Assembly (NCBI RefSeq): GCF_000327385.1
Contig: NW_008708898.1
Coordinates: forward strand, 926,212-990,211
Length of the DNA stretch: 64,000 nucleotides
DNA from: Lottia gigantea
Taxonomy: Eukaryota > Mollusca > Gastropoda > Lottiidae
Direction: 5' to 3'
Shown here: positions 27,504 to 41,900 of the stretch, piece by piece
Layout of the letters: each line of letters begins with the position of its first letter
Position numbering within the stretch: the first letter of the stretch is position 1
Notes under the pieces: model-generated
Told to the model about the DNA's origin: nothing
Databases searched by the model: none
Seen by the model: only the letters and a program-made list of their open reading frames with translations
Made by a program: the position numbers and the translations under genes

Positions 27504-27634
27504 GTGCAGATTTCGTGGGCAGACATTAATTCCCACGAAGTAATCTTCCTCTTGCATCCACCCACCTTCGCACCATGTTTATCATATAATGAGTTGTGCA
27601 GGGTTCGTGGGCAGACATCAATCCACACGATGTA
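27504..27634. repeat. Imperfect direct duplication
   Basis: The block gtgcagatttcgtgggcaga (27504) recurs as gtgcagggttcgtgggcaga (27596), each followed by cat-n-aat and a cacga motif. The spacing is 92 bp. The frames across it are open on both strands for 70-80 codons but show no known motif. Confidence 0.65.
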
Positions 27635-28203
27635 CTTATCACAAGCGGACAAGATACACTGTATATCTCCGACCATAGTGAGTTTGATAATCATGTACCA
27701 AATAAACTTTTCAAATTAGACATTATTTCATTGAATGGCAGGTTAATAACCCATGAATCTAGAACTCTCAGTAGTTTTGGAGTTGATATTTCTTTTCATA
27801 CAAAATATCTATACAGAGCATCGGACAGAATAAGGATGTATCAATGACTATTTATGTACATGTAGGTCTTTACTTGGCAGGAGTTGTACAGCAATTCAGA
27901 ATAGTTGGAAGTATTATTCAGCTGAGATGATCATTATCCTACACTTCTAATGGATCATATTTTAGGGTTTTCATTGCGATGACTTTTACGGCACTTTTTG
28001 GCCTACAACTGGACATATTCTTTTGCACGAAAATCGCATAATAATCGCAATCACATAAATACCTCGAACAAGGAATTTGACTTTTTATGATGTTCCATTA
28101 GTTTCTCCTCCGTCTGAACATTGAAGTACCCAAAAACTGTTCCGTTCTACAGTATGGTCTTAAAAAAGGAGAGTCGTCAATGTTATTTTATGGATAATTA
28201 TGG

Positions 28204-28370
28204 ATACACACGGCTAGGAGCTAAAATGTCGACAGTAAGCTGTGGACATTATTGATAAGCTTAGCTGAAAAATTTCAGTTTCTGAGACTAAGGTATGATT
28301 GGCCTGCATTTAACTCAGAGTTTCGTGTAAAGGATTAGCAACTTGACGGTGACCATTTTACTCCACAGAA
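28204..28370 (-). repeat. Dispersed repeat family 1, copy
   Basis: Contains aaatgtcgacagtaagctgt, agcttagctgaaaaatttca, tttctgagactaaggtatga and, further on, ccacagaaaca. These match in order the copies at 61130-61285 and 21838-22010. It lies just beyond the probable SSBP 3' end. Confidence 0.7.
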
Positions 28371-28689
28371 ACAAATGAGAAGACAGGCAAAGGAACCTTT
28401 GTATGTTAATTGAAAGCATATAGCAGGACTCTGTTGAGGATGCTGATCTGCTACAGCAAGTGGACAGTTCTCATTTTTTAAATCAGAACTGTGGGTTTAT
28501 TCCAGGGGTAATCAAGGGTAAGATTACAAAATGGTGAGGTAAATAAAAACAAGAGTGTAACAGTTGACAGATATTTGTTTTAATTATAGCCCTCGGAATT
28601 CTACACTTTTCTCATGTTGTAACAGGACGTACATTGGAAATTGAGTAAACTAAAGGATGACATACATAACTACAATCTATACAATACAC

Positions 28690-31600
28690 AATAACTTAAT
28701 ATAGACGTTTTGTTTATTAACAGATCAAACAACAATATATTGTCAATCTGTTTCTAGATATAGTGGCCCAACAAATGAGATGAATAATAATACAAAATGA
28801 CTAAAAGGTAATTTACAATATTGCCATACATTTTGATTGTGGATTCTCTCCCCCTTGTAGTAAGGAAGAGGGTTATAATTTCATTTTGAAAAAAAAAACA
28901 TCACAGGAAAAATATAACCCATGACAAGTAAATTAAAATATTCTGGCTGCATAATTTACAAAGCAATTGCAGATCTTTTTTTTCTAAAAAATATTAACAC
29001 AAAATACATACATCTCTACCCTAACTCTCTCTGACGTGTACATTCTTACGACTTGTGGTTGGTCAATTATTTTCTTCTTCAATATATCAAACAAAAATAG
29101 ATCTTTATTTTCTTACCATACTACATTAGCACATTATAAAATTGAGCAATTTAAGAATTTTCCTCAAGGAATAAAGAAATACAGTTATAATTGTTTCAAT
29201 ATTAGCTAGAGAATGGTTATAGTTGCCATAGTACAAAATAGTACCATAACAGCAAACCATTGCCTTCCTAATATCAAATATATAAGTTAATAAATCAACC
29301 CTCTAATGAATTTGTTTCAGAAATCTATTTCAATGTAATATACAAAACAAGAAAATCTTTCCAAATGATATGCAATTTTTTTTTAAAATTTTAAATAAAT
29401 ATTAGAAGTAGAAGGGAGGTCTGCCCCTGACATATTCAAAGAGAGTAGGGTGTTATAAATAGTATACAGTAGAAAAGGGCCATTATAGTAATAAACCCTG
29501 GTATATATATAGTTGTAAAAAATATCTTCTTCATTTGTCATAACATATCTTACAAAAAAACAAAACAGGGTGAGCATTTTATACTGCATTCTTCCAGAAT
29601 TTTTAAATATTGCTAGTTGTGACAGTACCTGTAGCCTCAAATACCTATATATTTGGTACCACAACAGAGTTCTGTTCTATGCATTGTACCATTTTGGTCT
29701 TTGAAACTAAGCATGCAATCACAACTTGCAATACATTATAATAGTAACAATGAAAGTTTTTAATTTCTATGTTAAATTTTTACTAACATCCATAACCGTA
29801 TACTCTTTACACAGCTGATGTTAAAAGGGAGGCAACTCCAGTTTAAGTATACTATTATTATTGTTGTATTGTTCTGTAGTCACTAACAATATTATACATG
29901 TTCCTATAAAAGAGTACCAGTTTGTAACATAGCACATTGAAACAACAGTACTCATATTAGAAGAGCATGACCATTATTGTAGTGTCTATAACAATCAGCC
30001 TGATACTGTACATACATTCTACTTTACTCTTAGGTGTAATAAATAATGTACTTCAAAAATTTAAAGAAATGGAATTTCAATTCAAATGAAAAATCAATAG
30101 CTCACCCTGATATTACATAAAAAATGGCAAGTTAACTTCAACATACATCCATCAAAAAATGAGTAATAACATTATAAACAAAATGAATACCAACTTAACA
30201 TCAAATAGACACAAAAGAGAATGACAGAGAATGAAAAATGGTTTATAAAATAGAGTGAAATCTTTTAAAAACAGTTGTAGTGTGTTTTATATCTTCTAGA
30301 TAAATTTGATATCATTAAACCAGTAATGATTAGATAACTTTGAGATTATCATGAGACCTGATGTTTGTTAGTTTGTAAATGATGGACACCAAAATTTGTC
30401 TAAATGTGTAAAAAAAAAAACACTAACAACCAATACTTTATGAAAGAATAAAAGTCTTTCATTACTGACAACTGTGAAAACACATGATTTGAAAAATATT
30501 GAAATAAAGTGAGTTAGAGACAAGGCTATAAACTGAAATGTCTTTCTGGGTGTGTGAAATGTTAAAACCCTGAAATCTCCTACTGTTCTGCCATCCAAAT
30601 ATGTGACGGCTCGCTTCTTTCAAAACTTGTCCAACTTAAATTCTTTTCGAGACTGTAAAATCAGTGTATGCTATCCAATTCAGGTCTGTACCCAAGCATC
30701 TGTGAAAAACAGAAGATGACATAAAAAATTGTGTAAATTTCTGGCTCATTTTATTTTGAGCATTTTATATATAAAAATAACAATAATGTGAGTTTGGGAC
30801 GGGAATTTGTTTCCAAAAAATGAAAAAAAAAAACAAGAGCTAACCAAACTAAAGAAAAATCATAAAGAAATAACCAAAAATAAGCAAGAAAAAGTGGAGT
30901 GACATTGTAACCCTCTTCCTGCATGTCATAGTTTATCTTCTGTTTGGAAGACTAGATTCAAATCCTATATTTAATACTTCCCCAACTGATGATGTTTTGA
31001 TTTGAGAAAGTTGATATTATTGCTTTGTAATACACATGAAAATTGCACAATGATCATTGCATATGATTGAAAAATTTAACTGAATCACAAACAGGGCCTT
31101 TCAATTTTAGATAAAAAAAAAAATATCATCAAAAGGAAAAAGGAGATTAGCTCGTCCCTACACTTTGATAATGAGTTGTATGATTTTTAACTCGCGTAAA
31201 AGGAAATTATATTCGACATACAAACCTAAGTATCACACATAACATACGATTTATAAATACAATTATGTATATAATAATAATATATAATAATATAAGAGTA
31301 ATAATATATTAATTTTTGGAATGAATATTCATCTTTTTGAATAAATTATATTAATGCTTTACATGATAAAAAGACTATGGAGTATTTTTTTTTTTTAAAC
31401 AAATGTACAAATCATCTAAATCCATTGGTAACTATAATAAAATATAGTTCATGCCAAAAAAAAACAAAAAACACAAAAAAGTACTACAATGTTATAAACT
31501 ATACATAGATGCTACACATGTCAGCCATAGTAATGAAAACAACTTCCTGTTGTTGCTATGAACAACAGTTTCTAGCTGCTTATTTCAAGTCTGCCGCACG

Positions 31601-32980
31601 CACGGATTAAAAAATAGTCAAGCAAATCTTAGTCTGGAGTCAAAATGGTTCCTGAAGTCAACTGACCGAAGAGGTCAATAAATAAATAAATAAAAATATA
31701 ACATTTTGGAGGGTATAAAATCTTCAGGAAATTTTGTCCTCAAACTGAGAAATTTGTTCTTATCAAATTGACACAATAGATGATGGTCTTGTGTTTACAA
31801 CCAGAGATGTTCCGTGCAAATAAAAAGATGACAAAGTGCTCTAGAAATTGGCCTAATACAACACCACTCAAAATGTCTACACAAAAAGAATATCTACATA
31901 GATATCTATCATTTCCCAACAAAAGTACATAGCCACTGGAAAAAATTCATTTTGTGAGCCCGTAAAATGAAATAATCTTGAAGCCAGTTAACTTGAGTAA
32001 ATTTGGCCCAAGTTATTTTGAGCAGAAGATAGGCATTAAGGTCATCAAGAGTTTTTTGTAAATGAAATTCATGCAGTTTCTCAACAAGACTTTGGTTAAA
32101 TGTTAATACAAAAGCGAAATATTAGCTTTCTAAATAACATCAAACAAGACAAGACCCTCCTCTTACATACCTGCTATTTATGTATGAATGTTTAAGCAAT
32201 TCTATTGATTGCCAGAAGAATGAAATTTGGAATGAATGAATGATTGAATGAATGATAGATCGTGAGATGAAAGTATGCCGAAAATTCATTTTTTTGTATG
32301 GTTGGTTGGATGAATTGCACTTTGACCTTGTCCAAAAGAATATGAATGAGTTTAAAATAAAAAAAATAAAAATATAACAATGAAATATAGCAGGCAGGCG
32401 AGAGGAAGCTATCTGTAATGTATATTGATGCAATATATACTACTATTTATTTGAAAGGGCAGCTACTTTGGCTTGAAGACTATTTCCACTACAAAGATTT
32501 CAAACAATCCTGATGACCAGTACAGGCTTGAAGCCACTCACAACCGAACATTAAAGGCAACAAAAGGAAACAAGTAAAGATTATATACAAGAGGCAAAGT
32601 TTGTTCTCCATGCGAGGTGTTTTTTTTTTGGTAAAAAAATTTGATTTAAATAAAAAAAAATTGATGACCAATGCTGTCATTTAATAAATAATATCGATAT
32701 CATACAAATAAATTAACTTGTTTCTGTGGCCTTAATTAGGCTTTAAGAAATTTTGATATGTACATAATACTTATGGTATTTGATATGAGGGGATATGATG
32801 TGAGGAATGTTGCTGAAATGCTCGGTGTGTCTGACATTATTTTGAGCCTCAATGATAAAAACTATCAAATGTTTTAAATATAGAGTCCACCTTAACATTA
32901 ACCATAAAAATTATGTTAGCTTTGACAAATTTATCATTCAAAATTTTTTCGTTTTTGGAAAATAAAAAAGTTTTTATTTC
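28690..32980 (-). other. Probable SSBP 3' UTR / downstream region
   Basis: AT-rich sequence with many A or T runs and no other gene. On the - strand many AATAAA hexamers occur, one beginning three bases after the stop codon (plus positions 32973-32978) and a distal one at plus 28713-28718. Long 3' UTRs are usual for SSBP-family mRNAs, so part or all of this may be transcribed. The true end cannot be fixed. A GAAT-type simple repeat lies at about 32225-32260. Confidence 0.35.
30661..30699 (-). CDS. Candidate alternative last exon of SSBP
   Basis: On the - strand a good acceptor (ctgtttttcacag) is followed by an open frame of 12 codons, MLGYRPELDSIH, and a TGA. Exon 17 of SSBP ends in phase 0, so splicing to this site would keep the frame and replace the 34-residue charged tail with a short one. 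Vertebrate SSBP proteins also end in a short tail from a small last exon, although the sequence (YSPSMTMSV in human, from memory) differs. This is a prediction from splice signals only. Confidence 0.25.
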   Translation of the reverse strand: MLGYRPELDSIH

Positions 32981-35900
32981 TCATGGTATGAAATATTCCG
33001 GATTGTCCCCGTCTTTTTCAAACCGTTTTGCCTCTTCTTGCATAGACTCTTTAATCTTTAGAATTGCGGCAGATTCAATTTGATCCTGAAAAAATGGTAA
33101 AGATGTAGAGATTGAGACCGGAAATCAGGGGTCAATAGATCATGCTTGCTAGATGATTGGATGACAATGATAGGATGAGATAAAGAGTTGCCGATTATTT
33201 ACACTCTAATGGGATAGTCAATGTTGTAGGTATGTCCCTAAATGCTTCTACAATATGATATTGTATTGACATGCTAATGTTTGAATGTAGCCAATATATA
33301 TAGTGGCAATAAGTTTCCCAGCCATTAGATTGTTAACTATATAGTTAGTTTGATTATAATAATAGTAGGATATTTTTTTTCGCTAGGAATGGTTGTTTCA
33401 TCAAGATTGTTTGACAGGTATAAAAGGTCATTTTCACAGGCAATGCTCAGAAAAAAAAAGAAACCAAAAAGACGAATTCAAAAGTAGAGAAGAAAGCATC
33501 AGTAGCCCATGAACATGCAATGCCCCAAAACCGCGGCAGACAAAAGAAAAATAAAAGACTGAAAGCAGATAATAAAATGAGAGGAGAACAGAAGTGGTAC
33601 TCAAGTTTAGTTTTATTGAGAGAAGTCTCACTTTATTGATCTATTTACGTGCTCACAATGTATAATCACTTACGTTTTCCTGATAACCTCCTAACCCGTA
33701 TGGTCCCATATCAGGACCGGGACCACTAACAGGCGTTAAATTATCTCTCGGCGTTCCAGGACCATTAGCAGGAGAATTTTTCATAGCATCCATATCACCT
33801 GAAATATATTGATATACCCTCAATACTTACCAGTATTTGTTTGTATTGCTGGAACCAGAGATGGAGCAAATGAATTTTGTCTCGGTTTTAAATCAGACGT
33901 TTTACAATAAATATGATCAAAATTTCTAGCAAAAATGACTAAATTTGCATTGAACATAACTGTTAATTTTGTATGTGATTTCTACAAAAGTTAGTTCCAA
34001 TGCAGAGCAAAAAACGCTTACAATTCTATGGAACTCTATTTCCAAATACATTTTATTTCAAATATTTTTAAAGCAGACAAATTAATTGTCTTTGCTCGAT
34101 CTCTAGTTCAATTACACAGATCTAGGAAGCTTCAGCTGATGATGCTTGTTAACAGCATCAAGTTATATCATTTAAATAAATGGTTGGATGAACCTTAAAT
34201 TTGTTATATACTCTTGTATTACTGTAAATAAGCCAAATCCGCTTGAAGGGTAGGCATTCAATATAAAATCAATAATGGCTGAAAGCTTCCATAATAAAAT
34301 TGTTTGTACATTTGTTGTTGTGTAGATATAATGTGTGTTTATATATAGACAGAGTGAAAATCCATCTTCATGATGTCAAGCTATTACAAACTTTGTACTG
34401 AACAATAGTCAACATTGTATCATGGGGCAGATTGTAAATGAAGTAATTTGATTGGATTTTGCCCTGGCCAATATAGCCAGCCAGAGGCCTCAACAGAAAG
34501 TCTGTGAATACAAAGTTATGATGTTAACAGCGTTTCTGTTGAGGGCTCTGTAGTTATTATTGGATGTAGTTGCTGACAAAATCAAAACATGTTATGTGTG
34601 TTTATCTATTTATTAAGTTTTTTTTCTCAGGTTTAATATGTCAATATTTCATGTATGAAGAGGATAGCAATTAAAACAACATATCATTTGTATACCCATG
34701 GTTTATTATCACTTGCTTTTAAGATATATTTTATGATATTTGACAAGATTATACAGGGATTCTGTTGTATAGTTATGATACCAGTTAAGTGTACTGATAA
34801 AGACATACTTTTATTAGCAAAGTTTGATAATGTATACTGTGTGTTCATTCTAAGACTAAGATGTAGTATTCCTGTATATGATATTGCATAAAATGCAATT
34901 ATTTTGATGATAGGGAATAAGGGTTGTAACTTTGAAAACAATGTTACAAAAGCACAGGCACAGGAAGTACATATAGGGTTATAAAATAAAAAATCTGTGT
35001 ATGTAATATTTGTGAATTACTTTTAAAATACTGTATAAGAAATGACTTGAAACTCTTTCATCTTTACACTTGAGAATAAAGATTGCAGGAAGGCTGTAAA
35101 TGTGATAACATGCTAAACCAGTGAACAAATATTGAGTTCTGCAAGGCATTTCCTTCAATTAACTGATGTAAACAAGCTATACTTACCATTCATGACTGGA
35201 GGCATATCACCAGGTCCCATAGGCATTCCACCATCAGGACCACCCATAAACTACAAATAGAAATATCATTAACGCCTTTATAGTCAGATACTATTCTTGA
35301 TTTTAATTACTGATCCTTCATTCATTACAAAATTACAAGAACTAGACTTCGTAAAGAAATTTTAGGTAGGCTAAAAATGACTCAAAGAATATCTATAGAT
35401 AAACCGAAGTTGTCACTTACCCCGGGTGGCATTCCAGGCATACCTCCAGGTTTCATCATTCCATACATACCATCACCAGAATTAGCTGAGTCACCTGAAA
35501 TAAATATCATAATACTTATATATCACATATTACACGTTCCTTTTCTATGCTATAACAACATCTCATTAATAGTATTAATCTTTAAAACTCAATTGATATT
35601 TCTTTTATTTTCTGAAAACAAACAGCATGAAACAACAGTTACAATACTCATCAAATTCTCTATTAATATTTCTAATTTACTCTCAATGAATGAATTGAGC
35701 ACTATATTAACAGTAAAATTAGTCAATTATTGTAAAAATATTAACCTTCAAAAAATCTTTCAATAATAATAAACCCAAACTTATAAACTTGACTTACCTT
35801 GAGGGCTAGGCATGTGAATAGGAGTACCAGGTGGGCCAGATACAGGACCCTGGAATCAAAACAAACATATAATTTACAATGATGTATACCCCTCATCATC

Positions 35901-38900
35901 CTGATTTTAACATTTCAATATTAGGCAAGATTATACCCAAGATTATACACAAGATTATATTAAGTTAATCGTTAACAAATGAGATCATATATCTTACACA
36001 AAATTTGGAAATAAATGTTAAGGTAATTTAACTTACATTATAACTACCAGGAGACGCTGATGAATAATTTAACTAAAATAAACAACAATATAATATCATT
36101 ATCTAACTATTCTATCACACTTATATTTTACTGTATATTGCATGTATTCCACGAGTTTATCTTTCCCTTCAAATCTCATATTCTTGTCACTACCCATGTC
36201 ATTCTTCAATTTGACCAGATGTTGAATAGAAATGAGTCTTAAGTCCTAAGAGCTAATGAAGTCGAGATGGTGAATAGAGAGAGAGAGATCAGTTCTGCAG
36301 ATTACAAAGATTAATACTGTTCAGGGTGCTCATACAATAGAGTTATTTCCCTTTCATATCATTATACACCCAGTATATAGCATGAAAACTCTAGTTAAAG
36401 ACAGAACAAGACTTACTGATGATGAAGATGTGGGTGGCCAAGGTCGACCAGGTCCAGGACCACCAGGACCTCCAGGCCTGAAAACACAAACAAAATACAA
36501 TGATTAAAATTTAAGATTGCATTCACTAAATTACTGAATGTCTCTTCATTACTTTACAATTAGGTGTTATATCCATTAGAGTCAAAAACATAATGATGTT
36601 TTAAAAGCCTCACTTAGTTAATTTCAAAGACTTTTGTTCTATGAAGCATGAAATGTAAGATCAATCCTGGAAGGCCTGAAGACATTTGCTGTAATTTTTA
36701 ATATGTTTTATCAATTGCACACCTACAAAAGGCTCTAAGGTTTTGTTTATAAAGAATCAACTTTGTCAATTAAAATATTTAGAAATCAAACGAATGTAGA
36801 AAATTAGTGATACTTACATAGACATGGGTGGCATGCCTCCAGGACCAGGTCCCATTCCAGGATTAGGAGGAGGGCCACGCATACCACTGTAATTCTGCAA
36901 TGAATCATACACCTGTATAGAAATAGGGATAAAAGAAAAAAGAAAGTTAGTCGTCATGACGACGTGCTGCGAGGCAGGAATATGGGTAAACCACACCACA
37001 ACATTAACGCACAGTCGCCAACAGACAAGACAGAATAAGTGAGAAGTGCAGATGAAAATTGAGCATACTCGAATAGAAAACAGACAAATTTTTTTTTAAC
37101 AATCAGCCAAACAAACTTCATTTAACATACATGAATACAAGATGTAAAGTTTATCTACAATTAAATGAAATTAATGTCTATTTTAAAGACTTTTGGTCTG
37201 ATTTTCTCCATCAAAAATTTGAACTGTAGTTACTGGTGAATACAAAAATAAGAAATTAGCATCTCTTAAAAGTTAAGTTATATTTTATTTGAGAAAAGAA
37301 AAGACTATTCGGTGGCAAGTTAAACCATTTCCCAAAGAAAATTAACAAAATTCAATAAATAAAATGCTCAATATTCAAAGATGAAATGGAAAGGAAGAAA
37401 GAAAAACAATGTAATGAAACACCAATATCAAGTTTAAAACTAATTTGTAGACAATATTTAAAATGCAACTGATTGATATTAGTTTTACAAATGATATTTT
37501 ATGAAAAGAATTAATATGATTAAACAAACAATACAATATAAAAACAAACAATGACACTGATATTTTTCAATGGTATTTTACTACTATAACGATTTCATTC
37601 ATCATTTCAGATTTTATTTTTTTTAAATCAATATTAATTTTATAAAAATATCTAAATATTGATAACATGTCATACCGATATTGAAACATGATTTTGTGTG
37701 TGCTACAGAATATGATAGAGATTCCAAGTTGGCCCAAAAGAAAACTTGCTTTTCCCAAAACCAATGTTTAACTCACAAAAAGCCCAATTACAAATTAATA
37801 AATAACATTGATACGTGTACATAGAATACTAGGAATAAATTTTTCTTTTAAATAATAAAAACTTACAGGATTCATAGGACCAGGCATTCTAACACCTGGA
37901 TGATTCATTCGCTGCATTCCCATACCAGGATGTCCTGAAATATATAATATGATACATTGTCAACAATAATATATAATTTAATCTTGGTTGGTCTTGTGGG
38001 TACTATCCTCCATATTAGCACCCTTGACCATCAGCAATCAATTACAAAATGTCTGATCATTAATCAGCCTTCACTAGCCCACAAGGTGCAGAAAAGTAGG
38101 ATCTAAAACTCAATTCATTTCATTTCAGTTCTGATCATTACTATTGACTGGAGAACCTCTAAGTGAAAATTTTACTAATTTCTGTCCCTGTGTATAATGC
38201 GAACCCTGGTTTGGCAAACACTTTTAAGAGTAAAATACTGTGCAATACACAAGCAAATATCCAGTATATCAAGTCTTAAACAGTGTCGTAAGCTGTAAAC
38301 ACAAATATATTTGTGCACATCCTGTACCGTTTAAAACTAACATGAGCAGTCCATCTGATTTAAAAGGTTGTTTAGAATAAGTAAATTCAGTTTTGCTACA
38401 AATATTGTATTCATTGATATTAAAATACATAACAAATAAAAGAAAGACAGACAGCTAGTGTTTATTTTGTAAAACAGCCTTTGCTACCGTAGCCAAATTT
38501 TTATTCTATATAAATTCGAATCAAAAAACAACCCCATGGATGACATTTGCAAATATCCTGAATGCAATATAGCAAATATAAAACCAGTCTTAAAACAGAG
38601 GCAGAAATGATTGAATTTTTTCTTCTTGATACATCAAAGGACGCTTCCAATCATTTCATATTGTACAACCCACAAGTTTTTATTTGAAATTAACATGTGA
38701 ATGTTCTGAAAGCTAATCAACGGAAATCAAGTGTAACAGACAAAAGTAATTGCCAAATGCAGCTTGATTGAACTTATGTTTTAATGTGAAAAGATAACTA
38801 TTTTCAGTTATATTTCTACGAATAAAAGTCTTGTTCTCTGGACATACTGTATACTATTGAAATATCCTTACCAAATATAACTGAGGTAATTAGATTATAA

Positions 38901-41900
38901 ACAGATTTTGTAGATTTCCATTTTAAATTAAAATCTCAACTATTTTTTTGTCAGTTTTAACAATTTTCTTAGTGAATAGTTCATGGTTCAACAGATCAAA
39001 CACACTTGTTATGACCAATTGGCAAGAAAATGAATGAAGAGCCCTGCTTTAAGTGATAAATTACTTTCTGTTACATTATATCCACAAGAGAAAGAAAACC
39101 ATTCCTTTCTTGAGCTTTGAGTAAACAGAACAGCTGTGTAATAAATGTAGAAAGAAATTCATTGCCTGTAGGTATTGTCCAAGACTAATAAATAAAATAG
39201 ACATGTGTATAGAAGAAGAAATAATGTATTGAATGCATTTAACATTATTGTTCAGGATGATATTCACAGTAAAAAGCAATACTTCAAGTTGGTGGCAATT
39301 TATTTTTTACTATAAATTGATTCAGACAATTGTCATTTATAAAACCACTTCTAAAAGCCTTTTAAATTGAATCAATCTTTTCAACTATTTTCTTAGTGTT
39401 GCCAAGTATTTATGCAGTAAGTTACCGCATGTTTTTCCTACATTAATCATTTCGAACTGAGTGTTGACAGCATGTATTGAGAACAGTGTATTGAGAGAGG
39501 GAGTGTTGAGGACAACACAAGTTCAAAGGTATTGGAGTTTTAGTTTATATATCAAAAGTGACATGTGATCAAGGCAGGATTCATGGAAGTACAGAGCTAG
39601 AAAAAGACATATCTGGTGTTGTTTTAGGGAGATGAAACCTACCAAGGTTGTGAAAAGCATGTTTTTAACTGAGCTGTATTATGTGATTAGTTCATGTCTG
39701 TGTAAGTTGATGATCAGTGTTTTCGATATATTAATTATTTTCAGAACCTAATTGTCGAGAAGTAAAAAGGGATCAAAAATCAAATTGAGTGTTAAAATGG
39801 TGCTGTGATATATTTCTTTTTTATCCAGCCTCTTGGTAAAATTCTTCAAGCTGACAATTGAATCCAAATTACGGGAAGCCATGATAAAATCATGCCTTTT
39901 CAAAAAGTAATAAAACATGAAATGAAATGAATGGAGTTTTACATCAAACATGAATGAATTATGAATAATTTAAATAGAAACCTTAAACTCTTCAGACATT
40001 TTTCAACTTCTGCGACATGACACTTGAAATGTTTTGAGCTTAAAATGGATACATTTGTTTTTATCACATCTATGTTATTTTTAACACAAACGTTTTGTTT
40101 TAATTAGAATTGGCAGAAACACGACTGAATAAATAGTCATTGAAGACTGGAAATAAAGACATGAACAAAACGGAAATAAGAAAAGAGATGGAATGACGTT
40201 TGTCTGTGTGAAACATAACAGATGGTGGCAAGCACTTGAAGTAAGATCATCTTGGAGTAATCATAACATTATAACAGAAAACAACTTGTTATATACTCTT
40301 CTACATGTGATAAACTGCAATAGACACTTTGTGAATGTAATGTATCAAATGAAAGGGATTATCTGTATCATTAGTTATATGCTGTATTCGGACAGTTACT
40401 AGAAAGTTTGACAGTTGGTAAGTCATGTATTTTGTTGTCAGAAACAAACAGGATATGAATTTGTTGTTCCTTGTTTGATGAACCCTGAAGAAACACTTCT
40501 GTTAAAACTCATCATTCATTTGATGATAATCCTTTTTTTTTTCATAAAGTTTTATTAAGAGGATTGAGAGAAATGTAAAGTTAGTCAGTAGAACAGTATG
40601 TAGTTTTAGAGTGATTTGAACATATTATAAATACAAAATGTTTCTTCACTAGTATAACAGATTGTTTTTGCAGATCGAACATGTTGATAAAAGGGGCCAA
40701 ATAGACATTCTTACACATAACATTGAAAAGAGCTACTTCAAAATGATTTGCAAATACAAAATAAAGTTTCATTGAGCATTGAGGCCAATTCCACCAAGAC
40801 AGATAGTACCTTTTTATACATCAGTACACCATTTATTTTAACTAGGGAATTTATATATGAAGAAGATATAAATTTGTATTGTTTTCATAACAGATGTTTA
40901 TCATAGAAGAGAAAGACAGGAAACAACCTTAAAAACAACAACAGGTAAGATCAACAATAATCAATAAATCTTTCTTTAGTTTTTACTGAACATAGTGACA
41001 AGTCTCCCTATTATTTTATCTTACTATGCAAATGCACACAAAAATGTGGCAGATGAAAAAGCGTCGAAATATAATCAGTCTTTAAAGTCCAATTTTACAA
41101 ATTCAAATTGATCATAAAGAATAGAATATTCTAGTGAATGGGAGAATTAAAACACTGGAGAGGTAATAAATGTTTGATGCACATTAAGAGAAACATTGAT
41201 ATTGAAATAATGTCTGGGATAAATTCGATCTTTAAAATGTTTTTTTTTTTAGTTTCCTACAATATTCTAGCCAAAATCCATAAAGCAATGTTATTGAAGA
41301 GAAAGTGATGTTTTGTTATTGGTAATAGTAACATTTCTCTTAATGTACAAGATTTATTCTATTTAGAAAGGCTGTCAAGAAACTATTTCAATTGAGCAAA
41401 AGATTTCAAAATTTTTTCTCTTTTTTTGTAGTTTAAAATTTTTCAATATCTATCATGCCATAGCAATTAGATACAACTTGGAAATTGTAAATATTTCTTT
41501 ATGAATTCTCTCTAAAACTGAATTCACTTAATTTATTCAAACAGTCTAATATTAATAAGCTAGCCCTTATTTCAGTCTAGACCCTACTTTTCTTCAGTTT
41601 TTTTCTATTAGTTTTCATTTTTAGTAAATGCACATCTAACAACCATCCTCTTGAACAATTGTCAAATGCTCCTGATCTCTCTAACACCTATATTGGAATG
41701 TTAACCTCAATAAACTATCTATCTTGATGAATATTATGTATTCCGAACATGTATCAACAGCATGAGATAAGCCCCTTACAATTTCAAGAGCCGAATCTCT
41801 TGTTGAATAAAATTGTTGATATCTTGCATTTGTGAAGTGAGATTTATACAATGTAAGTCTTTTATGGATAATGGTTTTATATCTGAAACATGTCAACAGC

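Larger units (their letters stand above)
24123..28689. other. Gene-free region between caveolin and SSBP
   Basis: No exon of a known family was found. It contains a poorly defined GC-richer segment at about 26570-27130 with inverted ggtcaaaat-type motifs, an imperfect duplication at 27504-27634, and a family 1 repeat at 28204-28370. The convergent 3' ends of caveolin (+) and SSBP (-) face each other across it. Confidence 0.5.
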